Origin: JADLCB01 sp964398315
Lineage (GTDB): Bacteria > Planctomycetota > Phycisphaerae > Tepidisphaerales > Tepidisphaeraceae
Assembly (NCBI GenBank): GCA_964398315.1
Contig: CAYNMV010000007.1
Location: forward strand, 37,898-101,897
Reading direction: 5' to 3'
DNA: 64,000 nt
The position numbers and the translations under genes were made by a program. Below are positions 34,324 to 42,404 of this stretch, one piece after another (the stretch's first letter is position 1; every line of letters starts with the position of its first letter). The notes under the pieces are model-generated. The model worked only from the letters and a program-made list of their open reading frames with translations. It made no database searches and was not told where the DNA came from.

Positions 34324-35316
34324 TCACTTCCCTGCGACGCGAAGTTCTCCGGCCGTCAAAGCAATGGCTTGCCCGCCGCTTGCTCTGGCGATGGCCTCCA
34401 GCGCTGGGGACGGTTCGCCGATCGACAGCGTATGGATCGTCGGCCGACTGTTCCCCATCGCCGATTGCACCATTGTGACAAATTCTTCATCCAATGCCCA
34501 GCCCTTTGCGGTGACGAGCACGATTTCATCCGGGTGATTCTTCGCCGCCGACTCCAGGGCCGAGCGGGCATCGGACGCCCCAAAGGCGTACACATTGTCC
34601 AGCGCCTTGCGGGCAGCATCGAGACTTTCGGGGGTGGCGTAGGTGGTGTCGGCAGGGGGAAATGCCTCCAGCGAGGTGGTTTCCCAGAAGAGGATGCGGA
34701 ACTTACGCTGCGAGCCGAGCGAGGCGATGGAGCGGTAGGTGGCTTCCTTGATGTCGCCCATGGCCTGCTGGGATGAAGCGCCGCGGTCCAGCACATAAAT
34801 GATGGTGTTGCCCGACAGCGGGATCCCGGCGAAGTTCGGGCCTTGTGTCGTTTGGCCGCCGGCGACAGTGGGGTTGGAGCCGACAGGCGGGGCGACCGGA
34901 TCAGCGCCATTCCCGCCGAGGGTAAACCACAGCCCGAGAATCACCGCCAATACCCCGCCGGCAATGCCGCCGGCGAGCGCGGGATTGAGCCGCGGCTTGC
35001 GCGAAGCGGGCTCGGCCGGCTCGCTGGCCGGCCGCATGGGCTGGCGCAGGCGGCTGGAGGACAGTCCGCTGCTGGCGATGATCTCCCCCAGTTCTTCCAA
35101 CCCCGATCCGCGCGGGGCAGGGGCGCTGCGGGACTGATACAGCGCCTTGGAGTTACCGGCTGTCGGGGCTGCTGTGCCGCCTGCGGTGCCGGCGGCCTTG
35201 GCCTGCGCGGGGACGGTCTGGATCGTGCCACAGTGCTGGCAACGGCACACGCCCCCGGCGAAGGCTTCATCCATCGTCAGCGTGGCCCGGCACTTGGTAC
35301 AGGTCAGGGAGATCAT
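34324..35316 (-). CDS. Zinc-ribbon membrane protein with von Willebrand A-like domain
   Basis: Start chosen at ATG 35316, just before the zinc ribbon (LTCTKCRATLTMDEAFAGG, then CRCQHCGTIQTV), where the frame becomes protein-like; an earlier in-frame ATG exists at 35385. The 330-residue product then has a linker, a single transmembrane helix near residue 115 (GIAGGVLAVILGLWFTLGG) and an extracytoplasmic VWA-like domain. NTIIYVLDRGASS supplies a D-x-G-x-S metal-site motif in place of the usual D-x-S-x-S. Such CxxC-linker-TM-VWA proteins are common in planctomycetes and of unknown function. Confidence 0.8.
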   Translation of the reverse strand: MISLTCTKCRATLTMDEAFAGGVCRCQHCGTIQTVPAQAKAAGTAGGTAAPTAGNSKALYQSRSAPAPRGSGLEELGEIIASSGLSSSRLRQPMRPASEPAEPASRKPRLNPALAGGIAGGVLAVILGLWFTLGGNGADPVAPPVGSNPTVAGGQTTQGPNFAGIPLSGNTIIYVLDRGASSQQAMGDIKEATYRSIASLGSQRKFRILFWETTSLEAFPPADTTYATPESLDAARKALDNVYAFGASDARSALESAAKNHPDEIVLVTAKGWALDEEFVTMVQSAMGNSRPTIHTLSIGEPSPALEAIARASGGQAIALTAGELRVAGK

Positions 35317-35455
35317 GATTGTCGGTCTACAAGGCCGCCCGCCGGCCGATTCCGTTGAAACTGAGCCTTTCCGGCAATTCGTCACACGGCATTGCCAGCC
35401 AGGCAGGGGACGGCCTGCTGTGACTCATGGCCCGCCCTGCCGGCAACTTCCAATA

Positions 35456-36496
35456 TCACCACGCATCCCACAAATAATAGAACCCGGTAGGCAGCATCTC
35501 CCGTCCAAAAGGCAACTCCAGTCTTAGTACGTCCGTTTTCGGGGCAGGGATTGCCGAATCGGCATAAATGCTCCCGCTGTATCCGTAAGGCCGCTTATAC
35601 AGGACCACCCGGGCGTTGGGCGCCTGGGCCAGGGTCTTGGCCCGCTCGATGGCCTGGCCGAGCTGGCCGGTCTGGTCCACCAGCCCCAGCGCTCGGGCCT
35701 GCTCGCCGCTGAAGACCCGCCCATCGGTGACCAGGGCCAGTGTTTTTTCATCAGTGATGTTGCGATGGGCACGGACGATCGCGACAAAGCGCTGGTAGTA
35801 CTCATCCACCATGCCCTGCATGACCTGCCGCTCGCTGTCGGCCAGCGCCCGGAAGGGGGAGCCCATGTCCTTGAGCGGGCCGCTCTTGATCGCCTCGGAG
35901 CGCATGCCGATCTTGCTCATGGTCCCGGCGAAGTCGAAGGTGTTGAAAATCACCCCGATCGACCCGATCACGCTGGTGGGGTGGGCGATGATCTCATCAG
36001 CGGCCAGCGCAACGTAATACCCCCCGCTGGCGGCTACCTCCTGGGTGGCGGCGATGACCGGTTTCTGCGTTTTTTCTTTGAAGTCCCGCACGAGCTGGTA
36101 CATCGTGTCGCTGGCGGTGACGGTGCCGCCGGGGCTGTTGATCCGCAGGACTACCGCCTTGACCCGATCATCACCGGCCGCGCGGTCCAGTTCCTGGGCC
36201 AGCCGGCTGACGGGGTTCTCGGTTGGCTGTAAAAACCCGCCGCTGCGGGCGTTCATCAGCATCCCCTCGATCTCGACGATCAGCACCTTGGGCGGCGCCA
36301 ACCCCCTGCCGGGTTGAACGACATGTTCCTGAAGTGTGCTGGTGTTGGCGACTGGCGTGATCAGGAAACTCGGCGTCCCGCATCCGACGAGGCAAAACAA
36401 CAGCACAAGCAGGACGACCATGGGCATAAACTGTCTCGAACAGAGCGACCGGCACGCGCGACAAGCGCCCATCGCCGTCGCCGGTGTTGATGGCAT
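35456..36496 (-). CDS. sppA: Signal peptide peptidase SppA (S49 serine protease), lipoprotein-like
   Basis: The 346-residue product has a basic N-terminus, a hydrophobic stretch VVLLVLLFCLVGCG with a lipobox (LVGC), then the S49 protease domain. VKAVVLRINSPGGTVTASD is the first conserved strand-loop, AASGGYYVALAADEIIAHP holds the catalytic serine, and IKSGPLKDMGSPFR the catalytic lysine. It would degrade cleaved signal peptides or other membrane peptides at the outer face of the inner membrane. The size is that of the single-domain SppA type. It is divergent from the acyltransferase gene. Confidence 0.9.
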   Translation of the reverse strand: MPSTPATAMGACRACRSLCSRQFMPMVVLLVLLFCLVGCGTPSFLITPVANTSTLQEHVVQPGRGLAPPKVLIVEIEGMLMNARSGGFLQPTENPVSRLAQELDRAAGDDRVKAVVLRINSPGGTVTASDTMYQLVRDFKEKTQKPVIAATQEVAASGGYYVALAADEIIAHPTSVIGSIGVIFNTFDFAGTMSKIGMRSEAIKSGPLKDMGSPFRALADSERQVMQGMVDEYYQRFVAIVRAHRNITDEKTLALVTDGRVFSGEQARALGLVDQTGQLGQAIERAKTLAQAPNARVVLYKRPYGYSGSIYADSAIPAPKTDVLRLELPFGREMLPTGFYYLWDAW

Positions 36497-36720
36497 ATCT
36501 TGCCTCCCCTCCCCTCACCCGGCGGCATAATACCGCCGGATGGGGTGGATGCCAAAAAAACGATTTTTTGCGACGGATTTCAGGGCGGCGTGTTTCCCGG
36601 GATTCGGGTGGTCGTTTTGCTTGCGTCGGCTGGCACATCCCGCTATGAACGAGGGTGCCCTGCCTGATCCTGGCCCTGGGGCAGGCGGCTTGCGCAGGCA
36701 ACGCGGGAATCGGAGGACGC

Positions 36721-37914
36721 ATGGGCGAGCCAAGACCTGCGGGTGGAGCGTACATGCGTCAGCTCGATGCCCTGCGCGCGGTGGCAATCGGCACCGTTCT
36801 GCTGGAGCACTGGCTGCCCGACGGGCATCCGCTGCGCTTTGTCTCACGCTGGGGCACCCTGGGCGTTTATCTGTTTTTTGTCCTGAGCGGATTCCTCATC
36901 ACCGATATCCTGCTGCGAAACAAGGATGCGATGGCGGCGGGGGCTGTGTCGTTTCCCCACGTTTTGCGACAGTTCTACATTCGCAGATTCTTGCGAATCT
37001 TCCCGATATACTATGCCGCCCTCGCGGTGGGATGCCTGCTGGATCTGCCGCAGATGCGCGATGCCTGGCTGTGGCACGCGGCGTATCTGTCGAACTTCTG
37101 GCTTGCCCAGTTGCCGCCCGACCAGTATCCCGGCCCGGCGGGGGTCTTCTGGACGCTGGCGGTGGAGGAGCAGTTTTACCTGGTCTGGCCACTGCTGATC
37201 CTGCTGCTGCCACGGCGGGCGATGTTCTGGGGTGTGCTGGCGATTACCTTCAGCTCGATCCCGATGGCCTACCTGGCCTATTCGGCCGGGTGGTGGGGAT
37301 TCAGCCTGATGACCCCCTTCGCATTCCAGTTTTTCGGGGCCGGGGCACTGGTTGCGGTGGTGCGATGGGGGCCGGGGCTGTCGCCGGTCGGCCAGCGCGC
37401 CCTCTCGCACACCTTCCTGGGGGTGGGCGCGGCGGGGGTGCTGGGGTTCCTGTGGCTCGGCACGCCGGCCGTGCCGTGGGAGCGGTGGCTGGTCTTGCTG
37501 GGGCGGCCGATGGTGCTGGCGGTCTTCTTCGCCTGGATGGTGAGCATCTGCGCCAAGGGTGTGCGCGGACCGGTGGGCCGGGTGCTGGACTGGTCGCCGG
37601 TGGTCTATATCGGGCGGATCAGCTACGGGATCTACGTCTATCACATGATGGTGCTGTATGCCGTGCCGGCACTCCTGCTGATGGTGGGTGCGTGGACGTC
37701 CTACACGCAGTCCTTGACACGATCATTCGCCGGAAGGCTGACGATGACGCTGGCGACCGCCATCGGCTCGTGGCATCTGTACGAACTGCCGATCAATCAG
37801 TTGAAACGCCATTTCCCCTACGTGCCCGGCCGCGCGCGGAAACTGACGCCGGACAGCGCCAGACGGACGGCTGAATCCCCGGCCGGCCAGCCACTGGCCG
37901 AACTTCACCATTAG
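36721..37914 (+). CDS. Acyltransferase family 3 (OafA/YrhL-like) membrane protein
   Basis: Start chosen at ATG 36721 because GGAGG ends 4 bases before it. The 397-residue product has about ten hydrophobic helices and the family's N-terminal signature: RQLDALRAVAIGTVLLEHWL, with the conserved R-x10-H pair, then GVYLFFVLSGFLITDILL and FYIRRFLRIFPIYYAAL. FWTLAVEEQFYLVWPLLILL is also typical. These enzymes transfer acyl groups, commonly acetyl, to extracytoplasmic glycans such as O-antigen or peptidoglycan. It stands outside the exopolysaccharide operon but could modify that polymer. Confidence 0.88.
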   Translation: MGEPRPAGGAYMRQLDALRAVAIGTVLLEHWLPDGHPLRFVSRWGTLGVYLFFVLSGFLITDILLRNKDAMAAGAVSFPHVLRQFYIRRFLRIFPIYYAALAVGCLLDLPQMRDAWLWHAAYLSNFWLAQLPPDQYPGPAGVFWTLAVEEQFYLVWPLLILLLPRRAMFWGVLAITFSSIPMAYLAYSAGWWGFSLMTPFAFQFFGAGALVAVVRWGPGLSPVGQRALSHTFLGVGAAGVLGFLWLGTPAVPWERWLVLLGRPMVLAVFFAWMVSICAKGVRGPVGRVLDWSPVVYIGRISYGIYVYHMMVLYAVPALLLMVGAWTSYTQSLTRSFAGRLTMTLATAIGSWHLYELPINQLKRHFPYVPGRARKLTPDSARRTAESPAGQPLAELHH

Positions 37915-38013
37915 CCAAACCAGCAGCACTGCCTGCCCGCATGGTGAGGCGGCTCATTTTCGAGCCGGCAGTGTCCGCCACGCATCCTGGCCTGACACTA
38001 CAGCGCACCTTCG

Positions 38014-38967
38014 CTACGGCGTGATCGGCTGGGCCGCAGGCTGGAGACGGATCGTGCCCAGCCGTTTCCATTCCCACGGCCGCACCTGGTAGACCGCCGC
38101 CTCGGCCTGATCCAGCGGGATATCGTAGACGAAAATCATTCGTCCTTCGGGATAGCGGACGGTCTTGTAATGCCGATCACGGCCGGACTTGTCGCGCAGC
38201 ACCGCCTGCCACTGCATCTCGGCGGTCTCGGTCCAGTGACGGATGTCGGTGTACTCGACGAGGGTCTGGCCATCCTGCTCGGAGATGGCGAGGATACGGA
38301 AGGGTGTCTTCTCCACCGGGGCGGTGCTGGGTGAAGCTCCGGTGGGCCGCTGTGCCCGGAAGGGCAGGGCCTGCGCGCTGCGGCCGGGGGCATCGGCGAT
38401 GGCGACCACATCGCGGTCCTGCCATGGCCCGGCGGCCAGGCCAAAATCCAGTTCCGCAGTCTCCTGGACGCGCGGAAGCATGTTTACGCACGAGAACATG
38501 ACGCCAGTCGGGCCATCCCAGATGTAATGGGAAGCGTTGGCGGAACGGTCACCGACTCGCACGCTGTATGATTTTTGCCGGGGATCAGACGTGTCGATCG
38601 CCACGCGCACCTCGATTGCCCGCCGATTGGGATCGCTTTCCCATCCCCCGACCGAGGACAGGTAGCTGAACTCATGCTCGCCGGGGGAAACGGATGTGCC
38701 ATCCGCGCCCCACCAGATCGGTGGCTCATCGCCAAGGAACCGGATACCAGCGAGTTGTGCCCGTGTTCCATCTGCGTACTCCACCGCCGGCCGGGCGGGA
38801 TCATCCGGTGCGCGGGCGGGTGCCCGGGATGATTCGCCGGGAGCGGCCCGCCGCACTTGCGGGGTTTTGGGGCCATCCAGCAACGGCGCCATCAGCCAGA
38901 TCAGCCCCGCCAGCAGAAGAATCCCCGCGGCCACTGCCAGTGCCGTCATCGCCTTTTGATTTGCCAT
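38014..38967 (-). CDS. Uncharacterised single-pass membrane protein
   Basis: The 317-residue product has one N-terminal transmembrane helix (ALAVAAGILLLAGLIWLMAP), a Pro/Ala/Arg-rich linker and a beta-rich, tryptophan-containing extracytoplasmic part (EHEFSYLSSVGGWE, YIWDGPTGVMFSCVNML, YQVRPWEWKRLGTI). I recognise no family. It faces the acyltransferase gene tail to tail and lies downstream of the flagellin terminator on the same strand. Confidence 0.6.
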   Translation of the reverse strand: MANQKAMTALAVAAGILLLAGLIWLMAPLLDGPKTPQVRRAAPGESSRAPARAPDDPARPAVEYADGTRAQLAGIRFLGDEPPIWWGADGTSVSPGEHEFSYLSSVGGWESDPNRRAIEVRVAIDTSDPRQKSYSVRVGDRSANASHYIWDGPTGVMFSCVNMLPRVQETAELDFGLAAGPWQDRDVVAIADAPGRSAQALPFRAQRPTGASPSTAPVEKTPFRILAISEQDGQTLVEYTDIRHWTETAEMQWQAVLRDKSGRDRHYKTVRYPEGRMIFVYDIPLDQAEAAVYQVRPWEWKRLGTIRLQPAAQPITP

Positions 38968-39068
38968 GGACTGCCTGCCCTGTTGTTGTCCGGTTGTTCG
39001 AGTGACTGGCAGATCATACCGCCACCAGCAGGCGCGGAAGGCTGAAAATCCCGGTCGGGATGGAGGTG

Positions 39069-39106
39069 AAAAAAAAGAACCACCCCCGGGACGGGCCCGG
39101 GGGTGG
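39069..39106 (-). terminator. Intrinsic terminator of the flagellin gene
   Basis: On the reverse strand an 11-bp perfect GC-rich stem (39096-39106 with 39080-39090, loop of 5) is followed by TTCTTTTTTTT. It lies about 105 bp after the flagellin stop and is a textbook rho-independent terminator. Confidence 0.88.
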
Positions 39107-39210
39107 CGGAGCTTGCGAGAAAGGTTGTCTTGTGCCCTCAGCTTTGGCGGCCAGTCAGAACCACTCTCTGACGAGCCTGGGAAACCGGCCGCCCGGTATG
39201 GCTTGGCGCC

Positions 39211-40629
39211 TTACCGCAGGAGCGAGAGGGCGGCCTGAGGGCTTGCGTTGGCCTGTGCCAGCACAGTCGCCGCGGCCTGCGAGAGGATCTGCGACCGGGT
39301 CATCTCCGAGGTTTCCTTGGCGAAGTCGGTATCGCGGATGGCGCTCTCGGCCGCCGAGGCGTTCTCGAAGGCGACGCCCAGGCTGCTCACGGTCGAACCG
39401 ATCGTGAACTTCTGGAACGCGCCCAGTCGGCCACGCAGGCTCGACACCTGCTTGACGGCCTGGCTGACGATCTTCTGGGCCTGGCCCAGCGTGCCGGTGG
39501 ACAGGGCATTGGTGCCACCGCTGGCCAGGCTGGCCAGGTACTCCATGTTGCCGTTGGTATCCCGGGTGCCGCCCAGCGAACCGGTCGAGACCGACTGGAT
39601 ACCGATCGAGGCCTTCTCCGACTCGGTGACCTTCGAGCCGAGGGCGAAGGTGGCCCCGCCGCCGGTGATGGCGAAGGTCTTGGTGGCCGAGTTGAAGTTA
39701 ATCGCCTCAGCAAGGTCGAACTCGATGTCGAGGTTGCTGGAGCGATAGCTGACGCGCAGCCCATCGGATTCGGCTGCCGCACCGTTGACGGTGACCTTGG
39801 CGTCGGTGCCGAAGTCCTTGGTGGTGTTGGGGGTGAAGGTGCCGGTGATGGCACGCAGGCCCACGAACTGGTTGGAGCCGTAACCGGTGGACTTGACCAC
39901 CAGATCCGACCCGCTGACGGTGGCCGACACGCCGGTGGCGGTCGTCACGCCGTTGATGGCGGTGGCGATCGAGCTGATGGTGGTGCCGCTGGCGAAGCTC
40001 AACTGCTCGGTGCCGTTGTTGCCGGCGACCTCGATGGTCACGGTCTGGCCGGTGATGGTGCCACCGGAGTAGGTGATCGTGCCGGTCTGGCCGCTGTTGA
40101 TGACCTGGACAACGACGTCCAGCTTGGAGCCGTCGGCGATGCGGGCCGCGTTGACCTGCAGGCCGGTGATGGCGCTGGTCGCCACGCCGCTGGTGGTGTA
40201 GTCGTAGTTGCCGTTCAGGAGCTTGGTGCCCTGGAAGCTGGTCGACTGGGCGATCCGGTTGATGGTGTTGAGGATCGAGTCCACCTGCAGCTGGTTAGCG
40301 GCGATTTCCTCGGGGCTGAGGCCGCCGGTGTTGGCCGACTGGCTCACGAGGGTCTGGAGCTCCGTCAGCAGGCTGCTGACCTCGCTCAGACCGCCCTCAG
40401 CGGTACCGATAATGTTGGTGGCCCGCTCGGCGTTCTCGATCGCCTGGGCGATGCCCGCCTTCTCGGCACGCAGGTTCTCGCTGGCGATCAGGCCGGCGGG
40501 GTTGTCCGCGCCCTTGTTGATCTTCAGACCGGTGCTCAGGCGCTCCAGGCTGGCGTTCAGGGCGTTGTTATTGCGGCTCAGAATGCGCTGCGAGATCAGC
40601 GACGAGACGTTGGTGTTAATTCTGCTCAT
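39211..40629 (-). CDS. fliC: Flagellin
   Basis: The 472-residue protein has both conserved flagellin ends. The N-terminal D0/D1 part begins MSRINTNVSSLISQRILSRN and contains LERLSTGLKINKGADNPAGL. The C-terminal part has RGRLGAFQKFTIGSTVSSLG and ends TVLAQANASPQAALSLLR. The central 200 residues are Thr/Ser/Gly-rich and variable, forming the surface-exposed part of the filament. It is exported through the flagellar secretion system without cleavage. Start at ATG 40629 with GGAG 9 bases upstream. A sigma-28-like element lies 430 bp upstream and a strong terminator downstream, so it is a single-gene unit. The organism is therefore probably motile at some stage. Confidence 0.96.
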   Translation of the reverse strand: MSRINTNVSSLISQRILSRNNNALNASLERLSTGLKINKGADNPAGLIASENLRAEKAGIAQAIENAERATNIIGTAEGGLSEVSSLLTELQTLVSQSANTGGLSPEEIAANQLQVDSILNTINRIAQSTSFQGTKLLNGNYDYTTSGVATSAITGLQVNAARIADGSKLDVVVQVINSGQTGTITYSGGTITGQTVTIEVAGNNGTEQLSFASGTTISSIATAINGVTTATGVSATVSGSDLVVKSTGYGSNQFVGLRAITGTFTPNTTKDFGTDAKVTVNGAAAESDGLRVSYRSSNLDIEFDLAEAINFNSATKTFAITGGGATFALGSKVTESEKASIGIQSVSTGSLGGTRDTNGNMEYLASLASGGTNALSTGTLGQAQKIVSQAVKQVSSLRGRLGAFQKFTIGSTVSSLGVAFENASAAESAIRDTDFAKETSEMTRSQILSQAAATVLAQANASPQAALSLLR

Positions 40630-40833
40630 AGTGTGTCTCTCCGTGACGTTTTCGGCCCCGGGAACTTCCCGGGACTCGTTTGGCGCGAGCCCTGGATCTG
40701 CGGTCCGGGGCCGTGCTTCATTCCCTTGAATATGGCTGGCCGTCGCGGTTGGTGTGGCCGCGACATGGTGGGGCGGATCGGATGGATCCGTCACGCTGGT
40801 GGGTCAGGGGAAACTCCCAGCAGCCTGTGCCCA

Positions 40834-40876
40834 GCGGGCCACCGGCCCGCCGCGCCGGCGGGAACATCCCGCCGGC
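40834..40876 (-). promoter_or_regulatory. Two adjacent perfect hairpins in the flagellin leader
   Basis: GCGGGCC-ACC-GGCCCGC (40834-40850) and GCCGGCGGGA-ACA-TCCCGCCGGC (40854-40876) are perfect inverted repeats with 7- and 10-bp stems and 3-base loops, 3 bp apart. There is no T run, so they are not simple terminators. They may stabilise the mRNA or form part of an attenuator downstream of the two-codon frame. Confidence 0.5.
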
Positions 40877-40902
40877 AGGTGAGAGGCATTGCGCCTCCCG
40901 GA

Positions 40903-40923
40903 TCAATCCATAGGCGTCTCCTT
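40903..40923 (-). promoter_or_regulatory. Ribosome-binding site with two-codon ORF (Met-Asp-stop)
   Basis: On the reverse strand AAGGAG (40923-40918) lies 6 bases before ATG GAT TGA (40911-40903). The spacing is ideal, yet the frame ends after two codons. It sits in the flagellin leader just before two strong hairpins, which suggests ribosome occupancy could control the downstream RNA structure. It could also be chance. Confidence 0.35.
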
Positions 40924-41059
40924 TCTCGCAAGTTCCACATGTCCCATACCGGCCCGGTCGGACCGCCGGGACATGCATGCGGCTTTGAAAGCCATCTGGG
41001 TCATCGACCCGGTTTGTGGGGGTACTTGAGATGTGCAGGGCTGGATTTTCAGGATTACG

Positions 41060-41067
41060 TTATCGGC
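41060..41067 (-). promoter_or_regulatory. Sigma-28 (FliA)-type -10 element
   Basis: GCCGATAA on the reverse strand equals the FliA -10 consensus exactly. The expected TAAA at -35 is poor here (a T-rich stretch instead), so only half of the promoter is convincing. Its position upstream of flagellin, with no other gene between, supports the call. Confidence 0.5.
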
Positions 41068-41220
41068 CATAAGCGCCGAAAAATGGGGCACTTGCGTAAA
41101 AGCGGGCCAGTGGCGTGATTACCGGACGCGGCGGATCGCAAGGCATGCAGGCGGCTGAATCAGAGGCGAAAATACAAACCGCTTCAGGCCGGCTGGACAG
41201 AATCCGGCCGGCGGCATGGG

Positions 41221-42054
41221 CTACGGGGTTTCATGCCCGCCTGCTGACTGCTCGCCTTCGATCTCCCTTGCCAGATGGGAGGTGCGGCGGCGGTGGAGCA
41301 GGTGGGCAATGATCCAACACAGCAGTGCCCAGGCCAGGCCCGAGGCCCAGCCGGCCAGGACATCGGTGGGATAGTGCACCCCCAGGTAGACCCGGCTGGC
41401 GCCCACCAGGAATGTCAGCAGCAGGGCGACCAGGATCACATACAGCTTGGCGGCCCGTCTTTGGAGCCCTTCTGCCAGCAGGACGCCCAGTGTCAGGTAG
41501 GTAACGGCCGAGAGGGTGGCATGGCCGCTGGGGAAGCTGGGGGTGCTCACCTCGCGCAGGTGGGGGACGATGTTCGGCCGGTCCCGATCAAAATATTGCT
41601 TCAGTCCGGAATTGAGCGCCTGCCCGCCGAGGACCGCCGCCAGCACCAGCAGGGCGTAACGCCGCCTGCGCTGCAACAGGAGGAACCCGGTCGCCAGCGC
41701 TGTCACGATGCCCAGAACCACCAGGCTGCCCAGGGCGGTCAGGTCCATCCCCGCTTCGCGCACCCAGGCCGGGCCAATCGGCAGGGTGGGATCATCGGCC
41801 TGGCGCAATGCGCGAATGATCGTCTCATCCCAGCGCTGGACTTCGCCTTCCATCATCTCATTGGCCAGTTTGAGGAAGATATTGCCCAACAGGAGGATGG
41901 CCAGCAGCACCAGCAGGAGGCCCATCTCCCGCCGGGCGAAATGGGCTGCCTCCCGCAGCCACAGCGGCCAGGGACGGGTTGGGTGATCAGGGTGGGAAAG
42001 CCGGCCCATGGGCGGATGGTACGCTGGCCGTGCCCCTGCGCCAGCGCGCGACAT
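41221..42054 (-). CDS. PAP2-family membrane phosphatase
   Basis: The 277-residue product (start 42054, or 42009 in frame) has about six hydrophobic helices and all three PAP2 signatures: LKQYFDRDRPNIV (K-x6-RP), PSFPSGHATLS (PSGH) and SRVYLGVHYPTDVLAG (SR-x5-H-x3-D). Such enzymes dephosphorylate lipid phosphates, for instance undecaprenyl diphosphate or phosphatidate, on the outer face of the membrane. It is divergent from the WecA/TagO-type gene, which uses the same lipid carrier, so a role in carrier recycling alongside UppP is plausible. Confidence 0.9.
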   Translation of the reverse strand: MSRAGAGARPAYHPPMGRLSHPDHPTRPWPLWLREAAHFARREMGLLLVLLAILLLGNIFLKLANEMMEGEVQRWDETIIRALRQADDPTLPIGPAWVREAGMDLTALGSLVVLGIVTALATGFLLLQRRRRYALLVLAAVLGGQALNSGLKQYFDRDRPNIVPHLREVSTPSFPSGHATLSAVTYLTLGVLLAEGLQRRAAKLYVILVALLLTFLVGASRVYLGVHYPTDVLAGWASGLAWALLCWIIAHLLHRRRTSHLAREIEGEQSAGGHETP

Positions 42055-42404
42055 GTCGCAGGCCGGGCATCGCCATTGCCGCCAGGGGCCGGCAGGATCG
42101 ATCCGGCGAACCCGGGGGGCGGTTGAGGACGTATCAACTGTATCAACCCGCCACCTGCCCCCGTGAGGGGGGATCAGGGCAGCATGCCGCTGTTCGGTGC
42201 TGCGGGGCGCAGTGGGGAGGAAATTATGGGACCGGCGCTCACCGCCTGCCGGCCTGCTAAATTGGAAAGGCGGCTTTTTTGAGTTACACTGCCCTCATCT
42301 TTTACCGAGAAATGATGGGGGAAATGCCGGATCGCCGCAGTGGAGAGGTATAGCCAGCAAGACCAGGCCGGTGTGGTTGAGGGGATGAGGAAGGGCGCGT
42401 TCCA
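42055..42404. other. Divergent intergenic region between PAP2 and WecA/TagO-type genes
   Basis: The 350-bp region should hold promoters for both divergent genes. Visible items are a short CCCCC-GTGA-GGGGG hairpin near 42160 and a terminator-like structure at 42242-42280. A weak TTGAGT/TTTACC pair near 42280-42307 could drive the forward gene. No protein gene is supported. Confidence 0.45.
42242..42280 (+). terminator. Terminator-like hairpin in the leader of the WecA/TagO-type gene
   Basis: CCGCCT (42242-42247) and AGGCGG (42268-42273) pair around a 20-base loop and are followed by CTTTTTT. It lies on the forward strand upstream of the gene start at 42405, so it may attenuate transcription or end readthrough from the left. 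The stem is short. Confidence 0.35.

Larger units (their letters stand above)
40630..41220 (-). other. Flagellin upstream region with long structured leader
   Basis: This 591-bp stretch lies between the PAP2 gene stop and the flagellin start. From a sigma-28-like -10 element (41060-41067) a leader of about 420 nt would be made. It contains a strong ribosome-binding site followed by a two-codon reading frame (40903-40911) and two perfect hairpins (40834-40876). No longer convincing gene is present. Confidence 0.5.
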
